Assembly: GCA_934725355.1 (NCBI GenBank)
Contig: CAKVAO010000007.1
Coordinates: 1 to 37,750, forward strand
Direction: 5' to 3'
From: an uncultured Candidatus Saccharibacteria bacterium
GTDB taxonomy: Bacteria > Patescibacteriota > Saccharimonadia > Saccharimonadales > Saccharimonadaceae
DNA: 37,750 nt
Below the pieces are notes generated by a model that ran no database searches, was not told where the DNA came from, and saw only the letters and a list, made by a program, of their open reading frames with translations. Shown in pieces: positions 17,496 to 25,346 of this stretch. How positions within the stretch are numbered: position 1 is the stretch's first letter; the number at the start of each line of letters is the position of its first letter. The translations under genes were made by a program, and so were the position numbers.

Positions 17496-17570
17496 GGTCT
17501 CGTCGTCTAAAGGTTAGGACATCAGGTTTTCATCCTGACAATTCGGGTTCGATTCCCGGCGAGATCACCA
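17496..17570 (+). tRNA. tRNA-Glu (anticodon UUC)
   Basis: The cloverleaf reads directly. The acceptor stem GGTCTCG pairs with CGAGATC (one G-T wobble), the anticodon stem CAGG/CCTG encloses loop TTTTCAT with TTC at positions 34-36, and the T-arm contains GGTTCGATTCC. CCA is encoded at 17568-17570. A terminator hairpin follows 10 bases later. Confidence 0.96.
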
Positions 17571-17580
17571 GAAATTATTA

Positions 17581-17610
17581 AACAGCCCGTTTTGGCGGGC
17601 TGTTTTGATT
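17581..17610 (+). terminator. Rho-independent terminator after tRNA-Glu, probably bidirectional
   Basis: The 9-bp perfect stem AACAGCCCG/CGGGCTGTT has a 6-base loop and is followed by TTGATT. On the opposite strand the same hairpin is followed by TTTAATAATTT, so it may also end transcription from folD, which stops at 17637. Confidence 0.85.
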
Positions 17611-17636
17611 ATGCATAATTATTCTAGCGTACTCGT

Positions 17637-18443
17637 CTAACTAGGATAGCTCGCTTGAATAACGTTATCTAGTAGCGCAGCGATAGTCAGCGGACCAACA
17701 CCACCCTTAACTGGCGTCAAGCTTAAATCAGACCGTTCGCACACAGCCGGATCAAGGTCACCGACCACTTCGCCACTATCAGTCGCTGTGCCAGCATCAA
17801 CCACAACAGCTTTTTGCTTTAGCATATTTGACTTAATTAGCCGCGGAACACCAGTAGCTGTTACAACCACATCGTAGTTTGGTAGCTCACTTGTTAATCG
17901 ATCAGCAGAATTAATATCGTACGTCGTAATATCTAACCCTGAATTACGCCACATCTTAGCTAGTGGTGCACCCACTAAACGCCCTTGTCCAACAATAGCT
18001 AGCTTCTTGCCGTTAAGTAGCACATTGTACCCTGCTAGCAGCCAATTAATTGCCGTAGGTGTCGCAGCACCCCATTTAGCATTAGCCCCCAAACCGTCCA
18101 CATCCTTTTCGGGTGCAATCAGATTAACTAGCTCATCAGTTTGTCCAGGGTCAGCTAGCGGCAGCTGAACAATAATACCCGTTACCAGAGCATCGTTGTT
18201 AAGCCGCTTAATTAAGCCAGCCGCCTCAGATTGATCAATCTGATAAATTTCTGTCTCTATCTTGATGTCCGCCGCATAATTACACTTTAATCGCACATAT
18301 AAATCTATCACCGGGTTGCTAATCGTCTGAATAATTGCCAATTTTGGCTGCACTTTAAAATGCTGGATCAATCCCCGCACTTGGTGTGCTTGTCGTTCCT
18401 TGATAAACCCCATTAGCTCTCGGCCATTTAAAATTCTCGACAT
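17637..18443 (-). CDS. folD: Bifunctional methylenetetrahydrofolate dehydrogenase/cyclohydrolase
   Basis: This enzyme interconverts 5,10-methylene-THF and 10-formyl-THF for one-carbon metabolism. It has 268 residues against a usual ~285. The catalytic Tyr-x3-Lys is present in LYVRLKCNY, GIIVQLPLAD and PEKDVDGLGAN follow, the Rossmann nucleotide site is VGQGRLVGAPL (a variant of VGRSxIVGKP), and the C-terminal GGVGPLTIAALLDN is intact. The replaced Arg-Ser in the nucleotide motif hints at altered NADP preference (inference). The start lies 4 bases after the stop of the preceding membrane-protein gene. Confidence 0.94.
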   Translation of the reverse strand: MSRILNGRELMGFIKERQAHQVRGLIQHFKVQPKLAIIQTISNPVIDLYVRLKCNYAADIKIETEIYQIDQSEAAGLIKRLNNDALVTGIIVQLPLADPGQTDELVNLIAPEKDVDGLGANAKWGAATPTAINWLLAGYNVLLNGKKLAIVGQGRLVGAPLAKMWRNSGLDITTYDINSADRLTSELPNYDVVVTATGVPRLIKSNMLKQKAVVVDAGTATDSGEVVGDLDPAVCERSDLSLTPVKGGVGPLTIAALLDNVIQASYPS

Positions 18444-18447
18444 AGTA

Positions 18448-19152
18448 TTACTCTTCGCTTTGCTTTATGTACACCTCAATATCATCATTAGTCATCGGCT
18501 GCTGAATGGTATCATCAATCGTATAACCCTTCTTCTTCAGCTCCTTTAGAATTCCATAGTTATCTTTGACTATCGCAGGGCGACTATTAATCATCCCTTC
18601 AACCGTCATCATATAGACACAGTTCGGATCGCCCCGCCACCCTTCGGTAGATTCAACGGTCGAGCGTAGCTTGGTCATTTGCTCTTGGTCGCCCGTCAAG
18701 GCTTTATTGTACATCTTTACTGTTGCCGCAGTACATTTGCCGTGATGGGCATTATATTCGTTCTTTGCTCGCATCCTCGCCAAAATCATACCAATCACTA
18801 CACCAATGATTGCCAATATCAGCGCTGCGCAGATTATCCGAGGGAGCCACTCCTTAAACTTTCGTTTTATATATCTAGATCGGCGCTGACGCAATGTCAT
18901 ATCAACGTCATCTGTGAGGTAATAACGAGCATTAGTCTTGTCGACTTTATTGTCTACATAGTATTTTTGCGCACGGCGAAGTAGGCGCTGTGCATCATGT
19001 TTGCTATTCTTGTCAGATTCAGTTGAAACCGTGCGGTTGATTTGATCGCCAACCGACTCATTTAACTCTTTTATTTGACGTTCATGCGCACGTTGCTCTT
19101 CTACTAGCTGCTCTGCCTTAGCCTTGCCCGTTAGCTCTTCCATTATGCTCAT
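18448..19152 (-). CDS. Single-pass membrane protein of unknown function
   Basis: A GTG at 19170 is in frame, but the ATG at 19152 (MSIMEELTG) is preferred because it follows a TAATAT box by 8 bases; it gives 234 residues. The N-terminal ~95 residues are charged and helical and lie in the cytoplasm. One membrane helix lies at about residues 104-125 (IICAALILAIIGVVIGMIL), followed by an outside domain of about 110 residues with a Cys pair (GKCTAATV and PNCVYMMT). No family is recognised. It is directly upstream of folD, 4 bases apart, suggesting an operon without obvious functional link. Confidence 0.65.
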   Translation of the reverse strand: MSIMEELTGKAKAEQLVEEQRAHERQIKELNESVGDQINRTVSTESDKNSKHDAQRLLRRAQKYYVDNKVDKTNARYYLTDDVDMTLRQRRSRYIKRKFKEWLPRIICAALILAIIGVVIGMILARMRAKNEYNAHHGKCTAATVKMYNKALTGDQEQMTKLRSTVESTEGWRGDPNCVYMMTVEGMINSRPAIVKDNYGILKELKKKGYTIDDTIQQPMTNDDIEVYIKQSEE

Positions 19153-19197
19153 GCTAGCATATATTATCACTGGCCGTCAAACTAAGTCGCACATAAA

Positions 19198-22100
19198 TCA
19201 CAACCGTGGCGGTAACGTTCTTTCAGACACAGTACTATAAGTCTTTATATCTTTGTTTAGATGAGCTTTCGACTGAACCAAGAATGAATTAGGCGTTAAT
19301 TCTACAATCTCCGACGGAGCCGCCGTCGAATCACTGTTCCACAGTTGCCCACTCACCACCGTGCCACCTGAGCCAAAAGTACGATATAGAACAGGCGAGC
19401 CTCTAGATATAATCGAGCCCCTAATATGTAGCTGCTTCTGGCTACAATCACCCCTAGCACTCAAATGCGGATTTCCAGACCCCTTAGCATAACTACTAGA
19501 TTCGCCGTCGTTACAAGTATTAATCGCCCCTGATACACCATTATCTGCAATATAAATACCGTCCACATTGGCTACACTGGGGTCGATATATATACTTCCT
19601 TTTTTATCGGTACTATTGCCCACTACGTTGGTCGCGTATACGATTACACTAGGTATATCGCCAAGGCTATTAAACCTTGCGTTTACGGCGCCGCCGTATT
19701 CTATCGATGACTTAATATTAACGTTACCATTGACATATATCACCACGTGCAATCCGGCTGGCACACCCCTAGTAGCTTTAAGTGTCAAAGTACCACCTTC
19801 AGGTTTGTCACTATAGTAATAATACGCTACTTCCTTATTACCACCGACTAACGACAAATCCAATTCCGCATCATTTTTATGAATGAACGAACCATCAGAT
19901 ATATTTAACCTAGGTACGGATATTCCGTGTGTATTTGCATTAAAGTTCCCTAGATTATCGGCGTTGCAATTAGATAAGTTCAGCGTATTAGCATAGGACA
20001 ATCGGCAACCTAATAGGCGGTTTGAACTAGTCGTCATGGTATATCCAGCTGAGCCAAAATTTCTAATTTCACCATTATTAGATAGCAAGCCGTACTGCGC
20101 GAACGATCCGCGATTAGTGTTATATAGAGCATTATCATTAGCAGAATATGGGAGATTAAAACCTAACGCTACCGAGGAAACGCCACCATGCCGGTGTTGC
20201 ATCATATTAATTTCGTAATAGCTCGGCTGGCTGCTAGTTGCCACCACAGCACCTTGGCTATCTCCCGTCGACCGTCCCTGCGTATCATAACCACCACCCG
20301 CCAATTGCAATCTTCCACCGCTAGAGCTATTGGTCAATATATTTGCTCTGTTATACGATAATCTAGGATCTTTATTACCTATGTAGCCTATCCTTTTAAT
20401 CTGTTTGTTGGAGGTTATTATAGTCTCTTCATACGTACCGCCAGGGTTACTGGGAGCAGCTCCACTCATGACTTCAGAGTCAGTGAAAGCCATCTCCCAA
20501 TTCTTTAAATAATTATCGCCAGTGCTAGCTATCGCTTGAACATTATTAAAGATAAGCCTCACCCCTCTCTCGCCCGTATCACCTCTGACATAATTAATTG
20601 ACGGAAATGCAATTGACCCAGGCAGTCGATAATCGTCCATCATAAATTTCCTATAGGAATTATTTTGTTCTTTAGTAACTACTCTATCTATATTTAGACC
20701 ATTAACAACCACGGTTAGCCTTGCCAAAATATACCCACCAGGCATCTCAAAGGCCACCCATCCGCCATCACCTTTGGCGTAAGCCTTAAAGTCAAAATTT
20801 CTACCCCAATCGACCCAACAAAATGTAGTCGCGGCAGGTCCTGTTGCGCCTTCACCCGACTTTTTACACTGAAGCACTTTCGTGCCTTCGGGCAACAACG
20901 ATGGATTTGATTCTGTCGATACATCCTCCGAGCCATAATCAGAACCCCCAAAGCCGTCATCTGCGTACGAATCACCTCCCCTGACATGTATTTGAGGATG
21001 CTTTGCAACCTCCGCACACTTGACAGGCGACGATAGTACCGATGGTGTGTATTGCTGTCCATTCTCGTCACCATATGCACTCCATCGATCAATAGCTAGA
21101 TAGCTACATATTCGGTCTCCCGGCTTAACCGACCAATAGTTGCGCGCATTCACCTTGTCTGTTGCAACCGTCTCCTTTGCGCCTACCTCTATTTGATGAA
21201 ATAGCCCAAAGGTCTTGTCGTTGCTCCCTGATCGGCAACGACCAGCATCAATAAACGACCCTAGTCCACGTTGCCAGCATTGTACATCATACCAGCTATT
21301 ATAGACCTTAGGGCCATTCAGTATGTTTGATAATACATCTGCACTGCCCTTCATAATGAAGGTATATGCCCTATAATTAAAATCTTGCGATTTTGTCGGG
21401 CCTTTATTGTTGGCAACCTTATACGTGAACGCCACACTCCCACCAGGCAAAACTGTACTCTTATCAGACTCAACTATCGGTGTTAAGCCTTCAGATTTAA
21501 CATCTGTACCATTCGCACACGTGTTACTCATCACACAGTTATCCGTACGCCGTACATTAGCACAGTTCCCCTTGTTATCAGTAGTGCATCTAGGGTAATA
21601 ATATGGCGCATTAACACAGGCTGCTGTGGATGAAGCTGGACCTAGATATTTCCCATTACGATACCCCGACTGACTAGCGCTCAGTCGTTCACACAATTCA
21701 TTGCCCACATCATCCTGTGTTATCTTGTATACTTTATTATTAACACCTTTAGAGCCTTTTTGAATCGTTCGAAATACTTTATCTACATATGGACTATTAT
21801 TAGTCGGCCATTGCCCACTATTCCACACCGCCACCTGCGCCTCAGTATAATCACACGATCGGTATTTATGCCCAACTGTAAAATTAACCTTGGTGCTTGT
21901 TGCCGTTGGACCGTTTTGACTCGCTTCATGCAACCACTCCGCATATTGACCAGGCAATGCCCACTTTTTATCACTTGTAAAATCGCCCTTCATATCAGCA
22001 GTCTTACCTAAGCGAGATTTAGAGGTTAAGTTAGTACTCCAACCATAGCTAATGTTGACGCAAACCGCCTCGCTAGTTTTCTTGTTGTTATTGTTGACAC

Positions 22101-23190
22101 TGGTTATTGATGATCGAGTAGCCGAACATAATCGCTTATTCACATCTGTAGGTCCGACTTTTATCGTCTTAGTACCAACCTTCGTCCATCCACCTGCTGG
22201 CCTTCCAGCCTGCCAGCTGTCTAGATTAGTAACGCCCTGCCAACCATCAGTATTAACAGCGCTGAAATTCGCAATATTCGTCAACACGTCTGGACCATTC
22301 TGCCTTGCGTAATACGTAAATGTAACACTGTCTCCTGGTCCTGCTGATTGCTTATCAACCTCAGCCTTAACGTCTATATCCCACTGTGTAGGTATGGTCA
22401 CGCCAAAACCAACGTTATCTAGCAAGTTACCCGACCGACCAGTGTTACCGTTGTTAGATGCCCGAAATGTAAAGCGTATTATCTTATACTCATTTAGCGA
22501 ACCTGGTACAGAGTAGTTGCCAACATAAGTCTCCCATGGGGCTATGCGATTGCCCGACTTGGATGTCTTAATAGTGGTCATTCTAGCACCAATTTTATCG
22601 CCACTGCCGTTATTAGTTTTACGGGTAGCAATCTGAACTCGCTCATTACCTGGCTCGCCAATGATCACCTGAATCTCATCGCCACCCGTATAATCACCAC
22701 CGCGTGGAGCATGGTCGATCTGCCAAACTAGAGTTGTTCCACCTCTTGCGCAAATATCCTGATAGATAGCATACTGGTCACTCTCGGCGACTATTTCAGC
22801 ATACCGTTGACCGTCATCTTTCTTTTGCTGCATCTCAACCATATTAGCCGGAAAGCCCTTCATTGCTGGCTGGGTCGAATCCCAGCCAAATATGTTCGAA
22901 TTGAAATTCGCAATATGCTCGCCGTTTCTATGGCTATCATCATACTGCATGCCGTTTTGCGCCTTTACGTACGACCACCATGACTCACCATGTGCTATCT
23001 GTTCATGGAATACTATATTACCCGGATACGAAAAATCACCATTAACAATCTCTGTGCGCTTGCCATCACAACTGGACAACGCGTAGCTTGGGCTGGACAG
23101 CAGCGAGCTTATAGCTATACTAAGCGCAAACATAACTAACACGGGCACTACGTGTACCATGCTAGCAAATAAGCGCCTACCCCTTCGCAT
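19198..23190 (-). CDS. Giant secreted surface protein with jelly-roll-like and DUF11-like domains
   Basis: This 1330-residue protein begins with a Sec signal peptide (basic RRGRR, hydrophobic core about 12-30, cleavage near SYA-LSS at 37-38). Residues about 40-265 resemble carbohydrate-binding jelly-roll modules (NGDFSYPG near the start, GNLLDNVGFG at the end). Three or so immunoglobulin-like DUF11-type repeats follow, each opening with a segment such as SAGPGDSVTFTYYA or VLPGGSVAFTYKVA and rich in paired Cys. The C-terminal ~500 residues are Asn/Gly/Ser-rich beta-strand sequence of passenger-domain type. There is no C-terminal membrane helix or sortase motif, so it is secreted or held non-covalently. 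A role in adhesion to a host bacterium is inference. The upstream neighbour is tRNA-Arg. Confidence 0.85.
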   Translation of the reverse strand: MRRGRRLFASMVHVVPVLVMFALSIAISSLLSSPSYALSSCDGKRTEIVNGDFSYPGNIVFHEQIAHGESWWSYVKAQNGMQYDDSHRNGEHIANFNSNIFGWDSTQPAMKGFPANMVEMQQKKDDGQRYAEIVAESDQYAIYQDICARGGTTLVWQIDHAPRGGDYTGGDEIQVIIGEPGNERVQIATRKTNNGSGDKIGARMTTIKTSKSGNRIAPWETYVGNYSVPGSLNEYKIIRFTFRASNNGNTGRSGNLLDNVGFGVTIPTQWDIDVKAEVDKQSAGPGDSVTFTYYARQNGPDVLTNIANFSAVNTDGWQGVTNLDSWQAGRPAGGWTKVGTKTIKVGPTDVNKRLCSATRSSITSVNNNNKKTSEAVCVNISYGWSTNLTSKSRLGKTADMKGDFTSDKKWALPGQYAEWLHEASQNGPTATSTKVNFTVGHKYRSCDYTEAQVAVWNSGQWPTNNSPYVDKVFRTIQKGSKGVNNKVYKITQDDVGNELCERLSASQSGYRNGKYLGPASSTAACVNAPYYYPRCTTDNKGNCANVRRTDNCVMSNTCANGTDVKSEGLTPIVESDKSTVLPGGSVAFTYKVANNKGPTKSQDFNYRAYTFIMKGSADVLSNILNGPKVYNSWYDVQCWQRGLGSFIDAGRCRSGSNDKTFGLFHQIEVGAKETVATDKVNARNYWSVKPGDRICSYLAIDRWSAYGDENGQQYTPSVLSSPVKCAEVAKHPQIHVRGGDSYADDGFGGSDYGSEDVSTESNPSLLPEGTKVLQCKKSGEGATGPAATTFCWVDWGRNFDFKAYAKGDGGWVAFEMPGGYILARLTVVVNGLNIDRVVTKEQNNSYRKFMMDDYRLPGSIAFPSINYVRGDTGERGVRLIFNNVQAIASTGDNYLKNWEMAFTDSEVMSGAAPSNPGGTYEETIITSNKQIKRIGYIGNKDPRLSYNRANILTNSSSGGRLQLAGGGYDTQGRSTGDSQGAVVATSSQPSYYEINMMQHRHGGVSSVALGFNLPYSANDNALYNTNRGSFAQYGLLSNNGEIRNFGSAGYTMTTSSNRLLGCRLSYANTLNLSNCNADNLGNFNANTHGISVPRLNISDGSFIHKNDAELDLSLVGGNKEVAYYYYSDKPEGGTLTLKATRGVPAGLHVVIYVNGNVNIKSSIEYGGAVNARFNSLGDIPSVIVYATNVVGNSTDKKGSIYIDPSVANVDGIYIADNGVSGAINTCNDGESSSYAKGSGNPHLSARGDCSQKQLHIRGSIISRGSPVLYRTFGSGGTVVSGQLWNSDSTAAPSEIVELTPNSFLVQSKAHLNKDIKTYSTVSERTLPPRL

Positions 23191-23211
23191 AAATATTTCT
23201 AAATAAATTCT

Positions 23212-23288
23212 TGGTACGCCCAGCAGGGTTCGAACCTGCGACCCCTTGGTTCGAAGCCAAGTACTCTAATCCGCTGAGCTATGGGCGC
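23212..23288 (-). tRNA. tRNA-Arg (anticodon UCG)
   Basis: Reading the minus strand, acceptor GCGCCCA pairs with TGGGCGT (terminal G-T), the anticodon stem CTTGG/CCAAG holds loop CTTCGAA with TCG at 34-36, and the T-arm has GGTTCGAA. CCA is encoded. It marks one edge of the accessory island. Confidence 0.95.
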
Positions 23289-23422
23289 ACATATATAACT
23301 GTGGTACACCTGCATAACATCACGTTGGAACGACATCATGTCAGAAATTAAGCGTATCTCATTACTTATAAGAGATTACAATCTGTTAAATGCTATGCAA
23401 TACGCTTCCTAACAAGAGTAGA

Positions 23423-23439
23423 ACTACTAAGTTAGTAGT
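23423..23439. repeat. 17-base palindrome, operator-like
   Basis: ACTACTAA, a single central G, then TTAGTAGT: a perfect 8-bp inverted repeat with one central base. The size and symmetry suit a dimeric repressor site or a site-specific recombination core; which is unknown. Confidence 0.4.
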
Positions 23440-23551
23440 CATCCATATTTAATGATATGTAGGTACAGCACAATTATATCATCTCTCATAGACCAACTGT
23501 CAAATATTAATCAGTACGTCGTATTTTATAGTACAACCATAAGAGCTTTGT

Positions 23552-23588
23552 TATAATAACCTTGTCTAAGTCGTTAATAAACCAAGGT
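23552..23588 (+). promoter_or_regulatory. Promoter and leader shared with the structured RNA
   Basis: TATAAT at 23552-23557 is followed by a leader containing GTCTAAGTCGTTAATA. The same box and leader, with few changes, recur at 24338-24372. Within this leader ACCTTG (23559-23564) can pair with CAAGGT (23583-23588), placing part of the ribosome-site region in a hairpin. Confidence 0.5.
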
Positions 23589-23597
23589 AAGGTCATC

Positions 23598-24314
23598 ATG
23601 GAATATAAGAACCAACATGGCAGTAATTCTGCTGTAACTAGCAATAATTCAAGCAATCATAACGTTGTAGCTGAAATTAAGAACGAATACACTCAGTGCA
23701 AGCGTCAATTAGCTAAATATCAGAACTCAACTACAGCAGCTTGCGTTGTCGTTGCAATATTAACAGCTCCTTTGGCTCTAACAATATTATCTACAGCTAG
23801 CACTGGTAAGAACTTTGAGCTGCTCTCAATCGCAGTAGGCATTCTCTTAATAGCAATCTCTCTATCAGTCGTTGCCATTATTAGGGTATACAAGCATAAT
23901 AAACTATCTAAGCAGGAGTGGCGGTTACGCCAAGAATACTCAGCGTTAAAATCTCTTGTTGGCAAAGACAAGGTATTGGATGTCAACTCGATTAGCCGAG
24001 ATGAAATTGACTTGCTCAACACTTCAGGCGAATTACAACGTGATAACAGCAAAGATGATAGCACTATGCCACTAGGTCGCGCCATACTAGTATTTATCCT
24101 GGGTGTTTTGTTATTTGCTACCGCCAAATGGCTATTATTTTCTAAGCCAAAGCCAGACATGACACCATCTACAACTAATGGCAATACAACCATTACACAG
24201 CCTACAACTACGCCACAGCAGACCACCACAACACAGCCAACTTATACTCAGCCGCAATCAATACATTGCTCATCCCAGACAGTCGGAAGCTCTACATACA
24301 CAAATTGCTACTAA
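23598..24314 (+). CDS. Three-helix membrane protein with Thr/Gln-rich C-terminal tail
   Basis: A TTG at 23562 is in frame, but the ATG at 23598 has an AAGG site 5 nt upstream and gives 238 residues. After a charged N-terminus there are two close membrane helices (about residues 48-67 and 74-97). A cytoplasmic helical segment follows (about 100-150). A third helix lies at about 158-180, then an outside tail of Thr, Gln and Pro with two Cys (IHCSSQTV and TNCY at the end). No family is recognised. Its promoter and leader match those of the structured RNA downstream, suggesting common control. Confidence 0.65.
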   Translation: MEYKNQHGSNSAVTSNNSSNHNVVAEIKNEYTQCKRQLAKYQNSTTAACVVVAILTAPLALTILSTASTGKNFELLSIAVGILLIAISLSVVAIIRVYKHNKLSKQEWRLRQEYSALKSLVGKDKVLDVNSISRDEIDLLNTSGELQRDNSKDDSTMPLGRAILVFILGVLLFATAKWLLFSKPKPDMTPSTTNGNTTITQPTTTPQQTTTTQPTYTQPQSIHCSSQTVGSSTYTNCY

Positions 24315-24337
24315 CGACAACCAGCTTGCATAGATGA

Positions 24338-24343
24338 TATAAT
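24338..24343 (+). promoter_or_regulatory. TATAAT box of the structured RNA
   Basis: A perfect -10 hexamer 6-7 bases before the 5' end of the long outer helix. A poor -35 match (ACGACA) lies 18 bases upstream. Confidence 0.55.
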
Positions 24344-24349
24344 ATTCTC

Positions 24350-24505
24350 GTCTAAGTCATTAATATACAAGGAACGCTCAAGGTAACAGTGCAAAATATT
24401 GCACAGTAAAGCCTATAGAAACGGCACTGTGCAATACCCATGAGGGCTTTACGCTTGAGTGTGTATTAATGGCTTAGACACCAATGCACGGTGTCGTTTT
24501 TATTT
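24350..24505 (+). ncRNA. Candidate structured RNA of about 150 nt (or leader of the next gene)
   Basis: The 5' arm 24350-24369 pairs with 24460-24479 over 20 positions without mismatch (two G-U pairs). Inside it, CTCAAG (24377-24382) pairs with CTTGAG (24454-24459), and GTAAAGCC (24406-24413) with GGCTTTAC (24445-24452). GTGCAA/TTGCAC (24389-24404) forms a small hairpin. An alternative 11-bp perfect helix, TATTGCACAGT (24397-24407) with ACTGTGCAATA (24426-24436), excludes the last two. A terminator follows at once. It has its own TATAAT box and no credible ORF longer than nine codons. No known RNA family is recognised. It could be a free small RNA or a switch-like leader for the gene at 24540. 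Confidence 0.6.
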
Positions 24506-24508
24506 TTT
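24477..24508 (+). terminator. Rho-independent terminator of the structured RNA
   Basis: GACACC pairs with GGTGTC across a 7-base loop, followed by GTTTTTATTTTTT. The first three bases of the stem are also the last three of the outer helix, so full outer-helix closure and terminator formation compete slightly. Confidence 0.8.
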
Positions 24509-24539
24509 ATACACACCATATACAAGATAAGAGGTACAG

Positions 24540-25211
24540 ATGAAAAGCCACATCAGCAACAGTCGCCAGCAGCAAGACAACAACTTCCTTGGATTACGGC
24601 ACCAATCCAAAACAGATAGAACCAAGGAGCTATTTATTAGGATAACTAAAATTGCCATCGTAATTATTGTTCTAGCCACTGGCATTGTCTTTGGTCTGAG
24701 TAAATTGCAGAAAGACAAGCCTCAAGCCACCACTCCACACTACGACGCCAACATTACACAAGAGCCATCAAATAGCAACCAGAAAACAGAGAATGATAGC
24801 AAGCCAAATACAGGTAGTTCAACGAAATACAATCCAAGCAGCGACGAAGGTATACAAAGCCAACGGCAGACCCGTAACTCAACCACAACCAATAACACTG
24901 TCACAACTAATAGCAGTACTACAACACAGACAGACAGTTACGACCCTAGCAAATGTCAATCATATTTAGATACCTCTAATAATCTTAAGTCCGTTGCCGA
25001 CACTAAGTATGGCGAGCTCCAAAACATGATGAGTAGTCGATTAGATTATGGCACCATCTACGAGAATAACGGACGCAATGCAGCAATAGCAGACCAAGCA
25101 TACAAGCTACAAGAAGCCAAGATAAACGCCAAGCAGAAAGAATGGGAAGATAGTTTATCAGCTCACAACAAAGCCTACGAGAAGTACCAATCCTGCATGG
25201 CTAGCCTATAA
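24540..25211 (+). CDS. Single-pass membrane protein with Thr/Asn-rich stalk and coiled-coil C-terminus
   Basis: The 223-residue protein starts at an ATG with an AGAGGT ribosome site. A basic, Gln-rich cytoplasmic N-terminus (about 30 residues) leads to one membrane helix (about 32-54), then a low-complexity stalk of Thr, Asn, Ser and Gln (about 60-140). A C-terminal helical domain follows with a Cys at each end (SKCQSYLD and YQSCMASL). No family is recognised. It sits 30 bases after the structured RNA's terminator, so readthrough of that terminator could control it. The general architecture resembles the preceding protein (membrane part plus Thr-rich outside part). Confidence 0.65.
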   Translation: MKSHISNSRQQQDNNFLGLRHQSKTDRTKELFIRITKIAIVIIVLATGIVFGLSKLQKDKPQATTPHYDANITQEPSNSNQKTENDSKPNTGSSTKYNPSSDEGIQSQRQTRNSTTTNNTVTTNSSTTTQTDSYDPSKCQSYLDTSNNLKSVADTKYGELQNMMSSRLDYGTIYENNGRNAAIADQAYKLQEAKINAKQKEWEDSLSAHNKAYEKYQSCMASL

Positions 25212-25225
25212 ATATCATTCACTAT

Positions 25226-25306
25226 TTACAGTAGTAGCTTGACTACCAAGCAAGTCAAAATGTGCCATAGCTTACAGCAGTAATTTAGCTACAAAGCAAG
25301 TTAAAA
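25226..25306. repeat. Two imperfect 35-bp direct repeats, 46-bp period
   Basis: Copies lie at 25226-25260 and 25272-25306 and match at 28 of 35 positions, both starting TTACAG and ending AAGTyAAAA. The first contains a short internal inverted repeat (TTGACT with AGTCAA). They precede the broken gene at 25347 and may be iteron-like binding sites of a former mobile element. Confidence 0.5.
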
Positions 25307-25346
25307 ATACTTGGAGTTATTGCCCAGAATTACCGCTTGTTTTATC

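Larger units (their letters stand above)
23289..23597. other. Gene-free region between tRNA-Arg and the first island gene
   Basis: No convincing coding sequence is seen on either strand. It contains a 17-base palindrome (23423-23439) and a TATAAT box at 23552-23557. After the box comes a leader that closely matches the 5' end of the structured RNA at 24350. An AAGGT ribosome site precedes the ATG at 23598. Confidence 0.6.

Noticed and set aside
20715..21092. Minus-strand frame of 125 codons inside the giant surface gene
   Set aside because: It is an alternate phase of the 1330-residue gene with no start signal and atypical composition.
23720..24229. Minus-strand frame of 169 codons opposite the three-helix membrane protein
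   Set aside because: There is no ribosome site. The plus-strand gene has a promoter, ribosome site and sensible membrane helices.
24350..24505. Identification of the structured RNA as 6S RNA, SRP RNA or tmRNA
   Set aside because: The rod-like shape recalls 6S RNA, but the central bubble is not convincing; the SRP GGAA-loop motifs and tmRNA ends are absent. Left as unassigned.
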